From Acidobacteriota bacterium (lineage in GTDB: Bacteria > Acidobacteriota > Terriglobia > Terriglobales > Acidobacteriaceae), in contig QIAS01000259.1 of NCBI GenBank assembly GCA_003225615.1, positions 1-6,138 of the forward strand: 6,138 nucleotides of DNA, read 5' to 3'. The notes below the pieces were generated by a model. The model was given only the letters and a program-made list of their open reading frames with translations, ran no database searches and had not been told where the DNA came from. Positions 1 to 6,138 of this stretch are shown here, piece after piece (positions within the stretch are counted from its first letter, which is position 1; the number at the start of each line of letters is the position of its first letter). The translations under genes and the position numbers were made by a program.

Positions 1-101
1 ATTTTGAGCGGCTGATGGAAGGCGCCACCAAAGTGAAGAACAGCGAGTTCGGCGACTACATTATCCGGAACATGGAGACGGCGGTGCTGGCGGCCGTCTG
101 A
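1..101 (+). CDS. icd: Isocitrate dehydrogenase (NADP+-type), C-terminal end only
   Basis: Only the last 32 complete codons are visible, read from position 3 to the TGA at 99-101. The tail contains FERLMEGA and NSEFGDYIIRNM. These match the C-terminal end of the E. coli-type NADP-dependent isocitrate dehydrogenase, which reads DFERLMDGA...CSEFGDAIIENM. The split codon at the window edge ends in AT, compatible with the Asp that precedes FERL in that family. The enzyme converts isocitrate to 2-oxoglutarate and CO2 in the TCA cycle, in the cytoplasm. The protein runs about eight residues (METAVLAAV region) beyond the usual end. The next gene on the same strand is malate dehydrogenase, so icd-mdh may be co-transcribed through the 133-nt gap. 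Catalytic residues lie outside the window, so cofactor preference cannot be read here. Confidence 0.85.
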   Translation, partial: FERLMEGATKVKNSEFGDYIIRNMETAVLAAV

Positions 102-116
102 TTAAGGCAAGAGCTG

Positions 117-190
117 ACCACCAAGGACACGAAGGCGCACGAAGGTCAGGACGAGTCTGTTCCTTCGTCATCCTTCGTGTCATTTGTGGT
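117..190. repeat. 74-nt imperfect inverted repeat (hairpin) between icd and mdh
   Basis: The outer arms 117-135 (ACCACCAAGGACACGAAGG) and 172-190 pair at 17 of 19 positions, with mismatches at 122/185 and 125/182. Inside a 3x3 internal loop lies a second perfect 7-bp stem (139-145 ACGAAGG with 162-168 CCTTCGT). The terminal loop is about 16 nt (146-161). Each arm therefore carries two near-tandem copies of a CACGAAGG-like unit. There is no T-run after it, so it is not a typical rho-independent terminator. It sits 16 nt after the icd stop and 44 nt before the mdh start. In a read-through icd-mdh mRNA it could act as a processing or stability hairpin. Its size and palindromic form also suit a REP- or MITE-like dispersed repeat. 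Copy number cannot be judged from one window. Confidence 0.75.
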
Positions 191-192
191 GA

Positions 193-1119
<927 letters not shown>

Positions 1120-1172
1120 TCGGCGAACCTGCGCCATCGTCACTCCACCCGCGATCCGAACTGTGTCTGCCG

Positions 1173-1247
1173 GGACGCTGCTTTCGGCTGGCGATTTCAT
1201 CCTGCAGCAATCACCTTCATGAGCACCTCAGGACTCTGCCAGCGTCC
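1173..1247. repeat. Short inverted repeat between the convergent mdh and response-regulator genes
   Basis: GGACGCTG at 1173-1180 is the exact reverse complement of CAGCGTCC at 1240-1247, with 59 nt between the arms. A smaller alternative pairing, AGGAC (1230-1234) with GTCCT (1244-1248), shares the right arm. The element lies in the 128-nt convergent gap, where a terminator would be expected, but there is no T-run on either strand. It may be chance. Nothing else is recognisable in this gap. Confidence 0.25.
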
Positions 1248-1772
1248 TTACGCGTGCTTGAACCGTCTGGCGGAGAGTTTCTCTTTCATGATACTGACCA
1301 GCACGTCAATGTTGGCAGGTTTGACGACGTAATCGTCTACTTCTTGACGGATGGCTTCGACTGCGCTTTCAAAAGCCGGATAGCCCGTCAGGAGGATGGT
1401 AACGCAGCGCGGTTGTACTTTCCGCATCGCGCGCACGACGGTGAACCCATCACCGGGTTCCCCTATATTGAGATCTGATAGCAGGATGTCGAACTTGCGC
1501 GATTCAATCAGCTGCAACGCTTCGGGCACACTGCCTGCGGCCTGCACCTCGAAGCCGCGTTGCTGCAAGATGGGCGGCAGAGTCATCCGGATACTCGGTT
1601 CATCGTCCACAAACAGCAGGTTTGCCGATGGCGACGCACCGCGCATCTGGTCCACACGCTCGCTCAGCGCCACATTGAGTTCCGCGACAAGACTGAGAAG
1701 TTTTTCTGGATCCTCTTCGGCGGCAGCAAGTTTGGCGAGGCGTTTCCAGTCGTTGCGTTTGTTTTCCAGCAT
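1248..1772 (-). CDS. Single-domain response regulator (CheY-like receiver) with N-terminal helical extension
   Basis: Numbering is from the ATG at 1772 (174 residues). Residues 1-46 form a charged, probably helical stretch (ENKRNDWKRLAKLAAAEEDP, then LVAELNVALSER). Residues 51-168 form a receiver domain: acidic pair D56/D57 in FVDDEP, phospho-acceptor D100 in LLSDLNIGEPGDG, the conserved Thr T129 in LLTGYP, and the invariant Lys K151 in YVVKP. No DNA-binding or enzymatic output domain follows. Signalling is therefore likely by phosphorylation-dependent protein contact, as in CheY-like or phosphorelay proteins. No cognate histidine kinase lies in the window. An in-frame TTG at 1790 would add six residues, but it lacks a Shine-Dalgarno, whereas the ATG has GGGAAAG 9 nt upstream. 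The gene converges on mdh and seems monocistronic. The partner and role are unknown. Confidence 0.92.
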   Translation of the reverse strand: MLENKRNDWKRLAKLAAAEEDPEKLLSLVAELNVALSERVDQMRGASPSANLLFVDDEPSIRMTLPPILQQRGFEVQAAGSVPEALQLIESRKFDILLSDLNIGEPGDGFTVVRAMRKVQPRCVTILLTGYPAFESAVEAIRQEVDDYVVKPANIDVLVSIMKEKLSARRFKHA

Positions 1773-1781
1773 GTATGGAGG

Positions 1782-1788
1782 CTTTCCC
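1782..1788 (-). promoter_or_regulatory. Ribosome binding site deciding the response-regulator start
   Basis: On the minus strand GGGAAAG lies 9 nt before the ATG at 1772. The alternative TTG start at 1790 would overlap this site and has no purine-rich sequence of its own. Confidence 0.5.
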
Positions 1789-1841
1789 AATCGTGTGGAT
1801 TTGTACTCGTGACCAGACGCAGACGAAGATATTCCAACTGT

Positions 1842-1912
1842 AAAGGTAGGGGACCTTTGGGTCTGTTCGGTGCGGAACAGAGCAGCTCATCAACTTCGGG
1901 CGGAAGCCGCAC
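1842..1912. other. Cluster of small stem-loops in the divergent intergenic region (possible structured leader or small RNA)
   Basis: Several perfect stems lie within 71 nt. AAAGGT (1842-1847) pairs with ACCTTT (1853-1858) around a 5-nt loop. TCTGTTC (1862-1868) pairs with GAACAGA (1875-1881) around a 6-nt loop. GCGG (1900-1903) can pair with CCGC (1907-1910). A competing hairpin, GACC (1852-1855) with GGTC (1860-1863), would exclude the first two. The loop bases GTGCG (1870-1874) are complementary to CGCAC (1908-1912), which would allow a pseudoknot. The region lies between the divergent response-regulator and GIY-YIG-like genes and could be the leader of either. There is no T-run on either strand, so these are not ordinary terminators. 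It matches no RNA family I can name. Confidence 0.4.
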
Positions 1913-1951
1913 TCACGCCTGCAAGGGCAAGTTCAGTTATCATCGTCGGCC

Positions 1952-2233
1952 ATGGCTTTGCATGAACTACACCCCTTCATCCGCTCTGAAATCGGCAAGC
2001 TCCCTGAAAAGCCCGGCGTCTATGTCCTGTTTCAGGTGCAGATTCCGCTGCACGCGGATGGGGGCGCTAATCTGAGAAAAACACTGCGTGCCGCCCGGGC
2101 CAAGTTTCCCCACGCCTCTCATTTCGCCGTGGAAGTGCTGCCCGCAGAAGAAGATGTAGCCCGCCGGCTCCGCCAAGTGGAGCAGGAACTGAAGCGAGTG
2201 CGAACCGCGGGATTTATCGGAGTGGAGAGATAA
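1952..2233 (+). CDS. Small GIY-YIG-like protein, motif degenerate
   Basis: This 93-residue protein opens with KLPEKPGVYVLF (16-27), which closely resembles the first motif of the GIY-YIG fold as seen at the UvrC N-terminus (LPxxPGVY). After a suitable gap comes GANLRKTLR (38-46), like the NLRxR segment that carries the catalytic Arg (here R42). FPHASHFAVEVLP (52-64) and a charged helix with VEQELKR (76-82) follow, as in compact GIY-YIG domains. The second signature (Y-I/V-G) is not intact: HADGG (34-38) stands in its place. Nuclease activity is therefore doubtful, and a binding or structural role is as likely. No clear Shine-Dalgarno precedes the ATG. No better in-frame start is seen upstream. 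The next gene follows after 151 nt on the same strand. The fold assignment is by motif inspection only. Confidence 0.62.
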   Translation: MALHELHPFIRSEIGKLPEKPGVYVLFQVQIPLHADGGANLRKTLRAARAKFPHASHFAVEVLPAEEDVARRLRQVEQELKRVRTAGFIGVER

Positions 2234-2374
2234 CGGTCCGACGTTGTTGCTGCAGTCCCGGTTGGCCCGACGACCACCTCGATGCCCTACCCGCATCTAA
2301 CACAGTAATCGGGTAAATAGATGATGCAACTTCCGCAACCAATCCGTGTTCTAATTGATTAAGGGCGCAATCCG

Positions 2375-2379
2375 AGGAG
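2375..2379 (+). promoter_or_regulatory. Ribosome binding site deciding the FecR-domain protein start
   Basis: AGGAG stands 5 nt before the ATG at 2385. It supports that start over an in-frame TTG at 2355, which would add ten residues ahead of the signal peptide and has no such site. Confidence 0.75.
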
Positions 2380-2384
2380 ACTCT

Positions 2385-3722
2385 ATGAGCACACCCAGGT
2401 TGGGGATTCCGGTATTGGTACTAGCGGCCGTTATTTGCGGGCTGCTGGCGCTCCCCGCTATGGCCAGTTCGCAGGCGCGAATCGTCCGCCTCAGCGACGT
2501 CGAAGGTACGGTGCAGATTGATCGCGACGCAGGCCAGGGCTACGAACGGGCATTTCTGAACATGCCCATCGTGCAAGGCACGAAGCTCTGGACCAAGGAA
2601 GACGGTCGGGCAGAGGTCGAATTCGAAGACGGCACCGTAGTGCGCATCGTCCCTAATACCAAGATCAATTTCAGCGAACTCTCGCTGCGCGACTCAGGCG
2701 GCAAGCTCAACACCCTTAATTTGCAAGAGGGCACCGCGTACGTCAATTTTGAAGGGAAGAAGGATGACGAGTTTGTCATCAACTTCGGTCGCGAAAGCGC
2801 CCGTCTTACGCATCCAGCGCACTTTCGCGTGGAAATGGATGATGCGGAGGCAACGCTCGCGGTGCTGAAGGGCAGCGTCGACCTTCAAGGCCCATCCGGT
2901 TCGTTCGAGGTGGGCAAGAAGCAGACAGCAACTTTTGATCTCGCGGATAACGACCGTCACGAGATTGCCAAGAATTTCGAGCAGGATCCTTACGATAATT
3001 GGGACAAACAGCAGGCGCAGTATCATGATCGGTATTTCAACAACAGCTCCTACAGCAATTCCAATTACCCCTACAGCTACGGCGTCAGTGACCTGAATTA
3101 CTACGGCAGCTACTATAACGTCCCGGGATACGGGAACATGTGGCAGCCCTACTTTGCAGGACCGGGTTTTGATCCTTTCATGAACGGCGCCTGGTGCTGG
3201 TATCCAGGGTACGGCTACACCTTCGTATCTGCTTACCCGTGGGGCTGGATGCCATATCGATACGGGACGTGGGTGTTCGTGCCGAACTTCGGCTGGGGCT
3301 GGCAACCGGGCGGCTGGAATACCTGGGCTACAATTCCGCGCACCATCAATCCTCCGAACCGCTTTGTGACTCCGCAGCCGCCGGTCACGGGTGGACGCCA
3401 GACGGTAGTCGTTGGCCACCCACCGGTGATGCCGGGTAACGCGCCCCGCAGGGTAATGATCACGCAAGGCTCGGCTGGCCTGGGAATTCCGCGTGGCACC
3501 GTGCGCAACTTGCCTGATATTTCCCAGCGAGTCGCCACGCAGGGAACTGCTACGGTGCGCACCGCGGCCCCAACGAGGAGCGTTTGGATGGGACCCAGCA
3601 GCGGCTCGAGTTCGCGCGGCATGGGCTCTTCCGGGCGCGTGAGTGCTCCGTCCCCGCACATGTCGGCACCGCATTCCTCGGCTCCGTCGCATTCGGCTCC
3701 CGCTTCTTCTTCGAAACACTGA
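2385..3722 (+). CDS. Secreted FecR-domain protein with Trp/Gly/Tyr-rich region and Ser/Pro-rich tail
   Basis: The product has 445 residues from the ATG at 2385. Residues 1-28 form a signal peptide: a short basic start, hydrophobic core PVLVLAAVICGLLALP, and an AMA-type cleavage site near 27. A FecR-like beta-rich domain covers about 34-180 (VEGTVQI, DGRAEVEFEDGTVVRI, LQEGTAYVNF, LKGSVDLQG). Residues 203-255 are rich in Tyr, Asn and Ser. Residues 270-315 carry aromatic motifs WCWYPGYGY, YPWGWMPYRYGTWVFVP and FGWGWQPGGW, resembling DUF6600-type regions. The tail (about 400-445) is Ser/Pro/His-rich with repeated SAP units. There is no transmembrane anchor after the signal peptide and no sigma/anti-sigma partner nearby. 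This suggests an exported or envelope-associated protein rather than a classical FecR regulator. The 151-nt upstream gap holds a weak TACCCG/CGGGTA hairpin (2288-2315) and a TCTAAT -10-like hexamer (2350-2355) without a good -35. The exact function is unknown. Confidence 0.9.
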   Translation: MSTPRLGIPVLVLAAVICGLLALPAMASSQARIVRLSDVEGTVQIDRDAGQGYERAFLNMPIVQGTKLWTKEDGRAEVEFEDGTVVRIVPNTKINFSELSLRDSGGKLNTLNLQEGTAYVNFEGKKDDEFVINFGRESARLTHPAHFRVEMDDAEATLAVLKGSVDLQGPSGSFEVGKKQTATFDLADNDRHEIAKNFEQDPYDNWDKQQAQYHDRYFNNSSYSNSNYPYSYGVSDLNYYGSYYNVPGYGNMWQPYFAGPGFDPFMNGAWCWYPGYGYTFVSAYPWGWMPYRYGTWVFVPNFGWGWQPGGWNTWATIPRTINPPNRFVTPQPPVTGGRQTVVVGHPPVMPGNAPRRVMITQGSAGLGIPRGTVRNLPDISQRVATQGTATVRTAAPTRSVWMGPSSGSSSRGMGSSGRVSAPSPHMSAPHSSAPSHSAPASSSKH

Positions 3723-3738
3723 GAAGCTGCAATTCCGT

Positions 3739-3769
3739 AGGGCGACCTTCGGGTCGCCCTTTCTGCTTT
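3739..3769 (+). terminator. Rho-independent terminator of the FecR-domain gene
   Basis: AGGGCGACC (3739-3747) pairs perfectly with GGTCGCCCT (3752-3760) around a TTCG loop closed by C-G, the extra-stable UUCG tetraloop. It is followed by a T-rich tail (TTTCTGCTTT, 3760-3769). It lies 16 nt past the stop at 3722. No A-run precedes the stem, so it should work mainly for + strand transcripts, and not for the convergent Memo gene. Confidence 0.93.
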
Positions 3770-3819
3770 AGGAATTCAAGGCGCAGATTTCAGGAATGAG
3801 AATTGCTCAGCCGGGCAAG

Positions 3820-4632
3820 TCACCGCACCAGCACGCCCGCGTATCCCACTACCATCTGGCGGTCTCCAGAGACATCGCCGGAAGTGGCGTACTTGATGAG
3901 TTCTGCGGAAGTTGCCCCCAGGCGCTTGGTTGCGGTCAGCATGGCCACCGTCGGGCCGAAACCGCACATGCTGATGTCTTCGTTCATCACTACGTCATAC
4001 AATCCGCGCGCATCGAGGGCCAGGATGCGCTCAATCGCCTTGTGATCCTTAACCCGCGTAACGCGATCAGACTCGTAGTGATTCATGTCGCTGGAGGCGA
4101 TGATCAGCACCGGCTCACTTTGGGCAGCGACCACTTGCGCGAGGGCCTCCCCGAGTTTCTCGAGAGATTCAAAATGGCTTGTGCCCAGCGCTATGGGTAC
4201 AAAACTCAATTGCGGCTGCCGGGCTTGCAAGAATGGGAGCTGAACTTCCGCTGCGTGCTCGGAGCGGTGCGCTTCCGGATCTTCGCTAAGCAGAGGAAAC
4301 TGCTCTCGCAAAGTCTTGGCCAGCGACGAATCAATCGGCACGTCGCCTAGCGGTGTCTCCCATCCACCTTCGGTCATTATGGAGAGAGGCTGTCCCCGGC
4401 CGGTATGGTTGGGACACATCAGGATGACGCGGCGCGGTATCTGCACTCGCGCGAAAACCGCACCCGCGACGTGGCCGGAGTACATATAACCCGCATGCGG
4501 AGCTACACAACCCAGGCTCGGGATGGGCTGCTCCACACCGGCTTCATAGGTTTGTACCTCCGACAGCAGGATGTCGGGATCGCCGGGATAAAAGCGTCCT
4601 GCAACTGCGGGATGACGCACCCCTGTGCCCAT
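3820..4632 (-). CDS. Memo-family metalloprotein (AmmeMemoRadiSam system protein B type)
   Basis: The 270-residue product matches the MEMO1-like family, which adopts the fold of class III extradiol dioxygenases. It opens with VRHPAVAGRFYPGDP (5-19), then has PHAGYMYSGHVAG (45-57), CPNHTG (73-78), SEHAAEVQLPFL (124-135), SSDMNHY (180-186) and MCGFGP (222-227). The putative metal ligands H46, H76 and H185, with D182 and C223 nearby, correspond to those of human MEMO1 (H49, H81, H192, D189, C244). Length is normal. The ATG has AAGGAA at 4638-4643, 5 nt upstream. The gene starts 18 nt after the ksgA stop on the same strand, so the two are probably one operon. The AMMECR1 and radical-SAM partners that often accompany bacterial Memo proteins are not in the window. 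The bacterial function is not established; a copper- or iron-dependent redox role has been proposed for the family. Confidence 0.93.
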   Translation of the reverse strand: MGTGVRHPAVAGRFYPGDPDILLSEVQTYEAGVEQPIPSLGCVAPHAGYMYSGHVAGAVFARVQIPRRVILMCPNHTGRGQPLSIMTEGGWETPLGDVPIDSSLAKTLREQFPLLSEDPEAHRSEHAAEVQLPFLQARQPQLSFVPIALGTSHFESLEKLGEALAQVVAAQSEPVLIIASSDMNHYESDRVTRVKDHKAIERILALDARGLYDVVMNEDISMCGFGPTVAMLTATKRLGATSAELIKYATSGDVSGDRQMVVGYAGVLVR

Positions 4633-4650
4633 AAAGGTTCCTTGATGACT

Positions 4651-5544
4651 TCAACTCCCGCTCGCGGTCGCCCCCTGCAACGCGCGGTACAGTGCCGCGC
4701 TCTTTTCTAACGACAGAGCTTCAGCGCGAACATTCGGCTTGATGCCGGCCTTCTCCAGCGCAGTTTTCAGGGTATTCGATTCGTACTCTGATTTCAGGTT
4801 GTTCCACAAAGTCTTCCGCTTCAAGCCGAATGACTGCTTTAAGAAATTGATAAATCCCTCTTCCGGAACATGCAATCGAGCCAGTTTGGAGTCCAGGGTG
4901 AGCCGCAGCACGGTGGAGTGAACCTTGGGTGGGGGAGCGAAAGCTCCCGGAGGAAGCGTGAAAAGCTTCTCGACTTTGCCGTAAAGCTGGGCGGTAGCCG
5001 AAAGCAAGCCGTAGTCTCGGCCTCCGGGCGCCGCCGCTATGCGGTCGGCCACTTCGCGTTGCACCATGATTACCAGCGTGGAGAAATATTCGCGAAATTC
5101 GAACAAGCGCAGCAGGATATCGGAGGTGATGTAGTAGGGAAGATTTCCCACCACGCGAACTTGTTCGGGCGTAAGCGTCAGTCCGGGGCGGGACGATCCC
5201 GGCTTGGGGCCAAACAGAGTGTGAAAGTCGATAGCAAGAATGTCGCCTTCGATTATTTCCACATTGGGTGTGGTGCCAAACTTCATGCGCAGCTGGGCGG
5301 CGAGCACGCGATCGAGCTCTATGGCAATGACCCGTCGTGCGCGGGGGGCAAGCAGGGAAGTGATATCTCCGCGTCCCGGTCCGATTTCGAGCACGGTTTG
5401 CTGCGAGATGTCGCCCAGCGCGTCCACGATGCGGGCTGCGGCGCCCTGGTCAGTCAGAAAGTGCTGCCCAAGCTTGGGCTTCCGATTCCGGACACCGCCG
5501 GCAGCTACGACCCTTGGCACGTTGACCCTCTTTCCGTTCGCCAT
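4651..5544 (-). CDS. rsmA: 16S rRNA (adenine1518/1519-N6)-dimethyltransferase
   Basis: Also known as KsgA, this enzyme uses S-adenosylmethionine to dimethylate two adjacent adenines in the 3'-terminal helix of 16S rRNA, late in 30S assembly. The 297-residue protein has KLGQHFL (24-30), the SAM motif EIGPGRGDIT (53-62), the acidic ribose-binding E76 in AIELD, EGDIL with D101, and the catalytic motif NLPYY (134-138). It also has FAPPPKV (202-208) and the C-terminal FGLKRKTLWNNL (239-250). A basic leader of about 20 residues and a loop near 110-128 (PKPGSSRPG) make it slightly longer than the E. coli protein (273). The ATG is preceded directly by an in-frame TAA, so translation cannot start further upstream. 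No close Shine-Dalgarno is visible, so initiation may be weak. It is the first gene of a likely ksgA-memo operon and is divergent from glgA. Confidence 0.97.
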   Translation of the reverse strand: MANGKRVNVPRVVAAGGVRNRKPKLGQHFLTDQGAAARIVDALGDISQQTVLEIGPGRGDITSLLAPRARRVIAIELDRVLAAQLRMKFGTTPNVEIIEGDILAIDFHTLFGPKPGSSRPGLTLTPEQVRVVGNLPYYITSDILLRLFEFREYFSTLVIMVQREVADRIAAAPGGRDYGLLSATAQLYGKVEKLFTLPPGAFAPPPKVHSTVLRLTLDSKLARLHVPEEGFINFLKQSFGLKRKTLWNNLKSEYESNTLKTALEKAGIKPNVRAEALSLEKSAALYRALQGATASGS

Positions 5545-5612
5545 TTACACTGACTGGTCATCCCCTGAATTGCGGCTGAGTGCGGCAAATAGTGTGCCAC
5601 TGAGACCGCACG

Positions 5613-5622
5613 TATCATAATA
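5613..5622. promoter_or_regulatory. AT-rich -10-like patch between divergent ksgA and glgA
   Basis: TATCATAATA is the only AT-rich run in the 119-nt divergent gap. On the + strand it offers CATAAT (5616-5621), about 43 nt before the glgA start. On the - strand it offers TATTAT or TATGAT, about 70 nt before the ksgA start. No convincing TTGACA-like -35 is found at 16-18 bp for either direction, so this is only a candidate shared promoter core. Confidence 0.35.
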
Positions 5623-5627
5623 GCTTG

Positions 5628-5650
5628 CCCGCTCGCTGCGGGACGTTTTT
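5628..5650 (+). promoter_or_regulatory. Small hairpin and T-run in the glgA leader
   Basis: CCCGC (5628-5632) pairs with GCGGG (5638-5642) around TCGCT, followed by ACG and five Ts (5646-5650). The glgA Shine-Dalgarno GGAGG begins at the next base (5651). It resembles a weak intrinsic terminator placed in a 5' leader, and might act as an attenuator or simply keep the ribosome site open. The 5-bp stem is short for efficient termination. Confidence 0.35.
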
Positions 5651-5663
5651 GGAGGCTGTCTTC

Positions 5664-6138
5664 ATGCATATAGCATTCGCGGCATCGGAGTGCGTGCCTT
5701 TTTCCAAGACCGGCGGTCTGGCCGATGTGGTGGGAGCCCTGCCCCGGGCGCTGGCTGCGGCGGGCCATCAGGTCAGCGTGTACCTTCCGCGCTATCGCAT
5801 GACTAAGCTTCCCGACGCGCAGACCGTGGTGCGCAGTGTGACCGTTCCGTTCGATGACCGCTACCGTTTCTGCTCGGTGGTGAGTGGCGGCAGCCATTCC
5901 GGCATAAAGTTTTACTTTGTGGATTATCCCCCCTACTCCGAACGCGATGCTCTATATGGCACCCCGGCAGGCGATTATCCCGACAACGCCGAGCGCTTCG
6001 CATTGTTTTCACGGGCTGTGCTTGAGGCCTCCAAGATCCTCGGCGTGCCCAACGTATTTCACTGCCATGACTGGCAATCGGCGTTGGTCCCGGTGATGCT
6101 CCGTACGCTCTATGCGGAAGACCCCGCATTCCGTGAGG
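5664..6138 (+). CDS. glgA: Glycogen (starch) synthase, N-terminal part only
   Basis: This ADP-glucose-dependent glycosyltransferase of family GT5 extends alpha-1,4-glucan chains in glycogen synthesis. The first 158 residues are visible and the frame is open to the window edge. The start MHIAFAASECVPFSKTGGLADVVG is typical, written here as two parts: MHIAFAASECVPFS and KTGGLADVVG. KTGGL (15-19) is the glucose-donor loop. LPRYR (41-45), FVDYP (85-89) and LYGT (97-100) follow as in bacterial enzymes. HCHDWQSALVP (133-143) matches the conserved HDW motif at the acceptor side. The ATG has GGAGG at 5651-5655, 8 nt upstream. The usual length is about 480 residues, so roughly a third is present. It is divergent from ksgA and preceded by a leader hairpin. 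The identity is secure; regulation by that hairpin is speculative. Confidence 0.97.
   Translation, partial: MHIAFAASECVPFSKTGGLADVVGALPRALAAAGHQVSVYLPRYRMTKLPDAQTVVRSVTVPFDDRYRFCSVVSGGSHSGIKFYFVDYPPYSERDALYGTPAGDYPDNAERFALFSRAVLEASKILGVPNVFHCHDWQSALVPVMLRTLYAEDPAFRE

Noticed and set aside
1664..1912. 82-codon minus-strand frame starting upstream of the response regulator and overlapping it
   Set aside because: Half lies inside the response-regulator gene in another frame and the rest is the stem-loop region; the translation shows no motif.
1842..1912. Stem-loop cluster as a 4.5S/SRP RNA, tmRNA, tRNA or rho-independent terminator
   Set aside because: The SRP core sequence, a TPsiC-like segment with CCA end, a cloverleaf and a T-run are all absent.
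2355..2384. TTG at 2355 as the start of the FecR-domain protein
   Set aside because: It lacks a Shine-Dalgarno, while the ATG at 2385 has AGGAG 5 nt upstream and begins a proper signal peptide.
2694..3719. Long open frame on the minus strand (about 340 codons) opposite the FecR-domain gene
   Set aside because: It is an antisense shadow of a well-supported secreted protein: its product is Arg/His-rich without recognisable motifs, and no ribosome binding site was looked for in support of it.
3600..3722. Ser/Pro/His-rich 3' end of the FecR gene as a DNA tandem repeat
   Set aside because: The SAP units are repeated at protein level only; the nucleotide copies are short and irregular, as expected of low-complexity coding sequence.
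3796..4350. 184-codon open frame on the plus strand opposite the Memo gene
   Set aside because: It is antisense to the conserved Memo metal-site motifs and has no recognisable domain.
4870..5553. 227-codon open frame on the plus strand opposite ksgA
   Set aside because: It lies across the conserved SAM-binding and catalytic motifs of RsmA on the other strand, and its own product has no family features.

Overview
The window looks like ordinary chromosomal DNA from a GC-rich Gram-negative-type bacterium, most likely an acidobacterium. That placement is an inference. It rests on the style of the malate dehydrogenase, on a secreted FecR-domain protein with a Trp/Gly/Tyr-rich region, and on short intergenic hairpins; no rRNA or other decisive marker is present. 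All coding regions are chromosomal housekeeping or envelope genes. I see no tRNA, rRNA, CRISPR array, transposase or phage gene.

Layout, left to right. The 3' end of an isocitrate dehydrogenase gene (icd, 1-101) is followed by a 74-nt imperfect hairpin (117-190) and then a malate dehydrogenase gene (mdh, 235-1119). This is a TCA-cycle pair on the + strand. The Mdh reading frame is intact but appears to lack about 14 residues of a conserved segment next to the active site, which is the most unusual observation here. Converging on it from the - strand is a single-domain response regulator with an N-terminal helical extension (1248-1772). The region between that gene and the next + strand gene holds a cluster of small, perfect and partly mutually exclusive stem-loops (1842-1912). 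Next come a short GIY-YIG-like protein with a degenerate second motif (1952-2233) and a large secreted FecR-domain protein (2385-3722), which ends at a strong rho-independent terminator (3739-3769).

The right third is a divergent pair of transcription units. On the - strand, rsmA/ksgA (16S rRNA dimethyladenosine transferase, 5544-4651) and a Memo-family metalloprotein (4632-3820) are 18 nt apart and probably form an operon. On the + strand a glycogen synthase gene (glgA, from 5664) starts and runs off the window. The 119-nt region between ksgA and glgA carries an AT-rich patch that could serve as a -10 element on either strand, and a small hairpin plus T-run just before the glgA Shine-Dalgarno.

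Functionally the genes cover central carbon flow (Icd, Mdh), carbon storage (GlgA), ribosome maturation (RsmA), signalling (response regulator) and an envelope protein (FecR domain). I found no convincing novel multi-gene system. The items worth checking are the Mdh internal deletion and the two intergenic structured elements.
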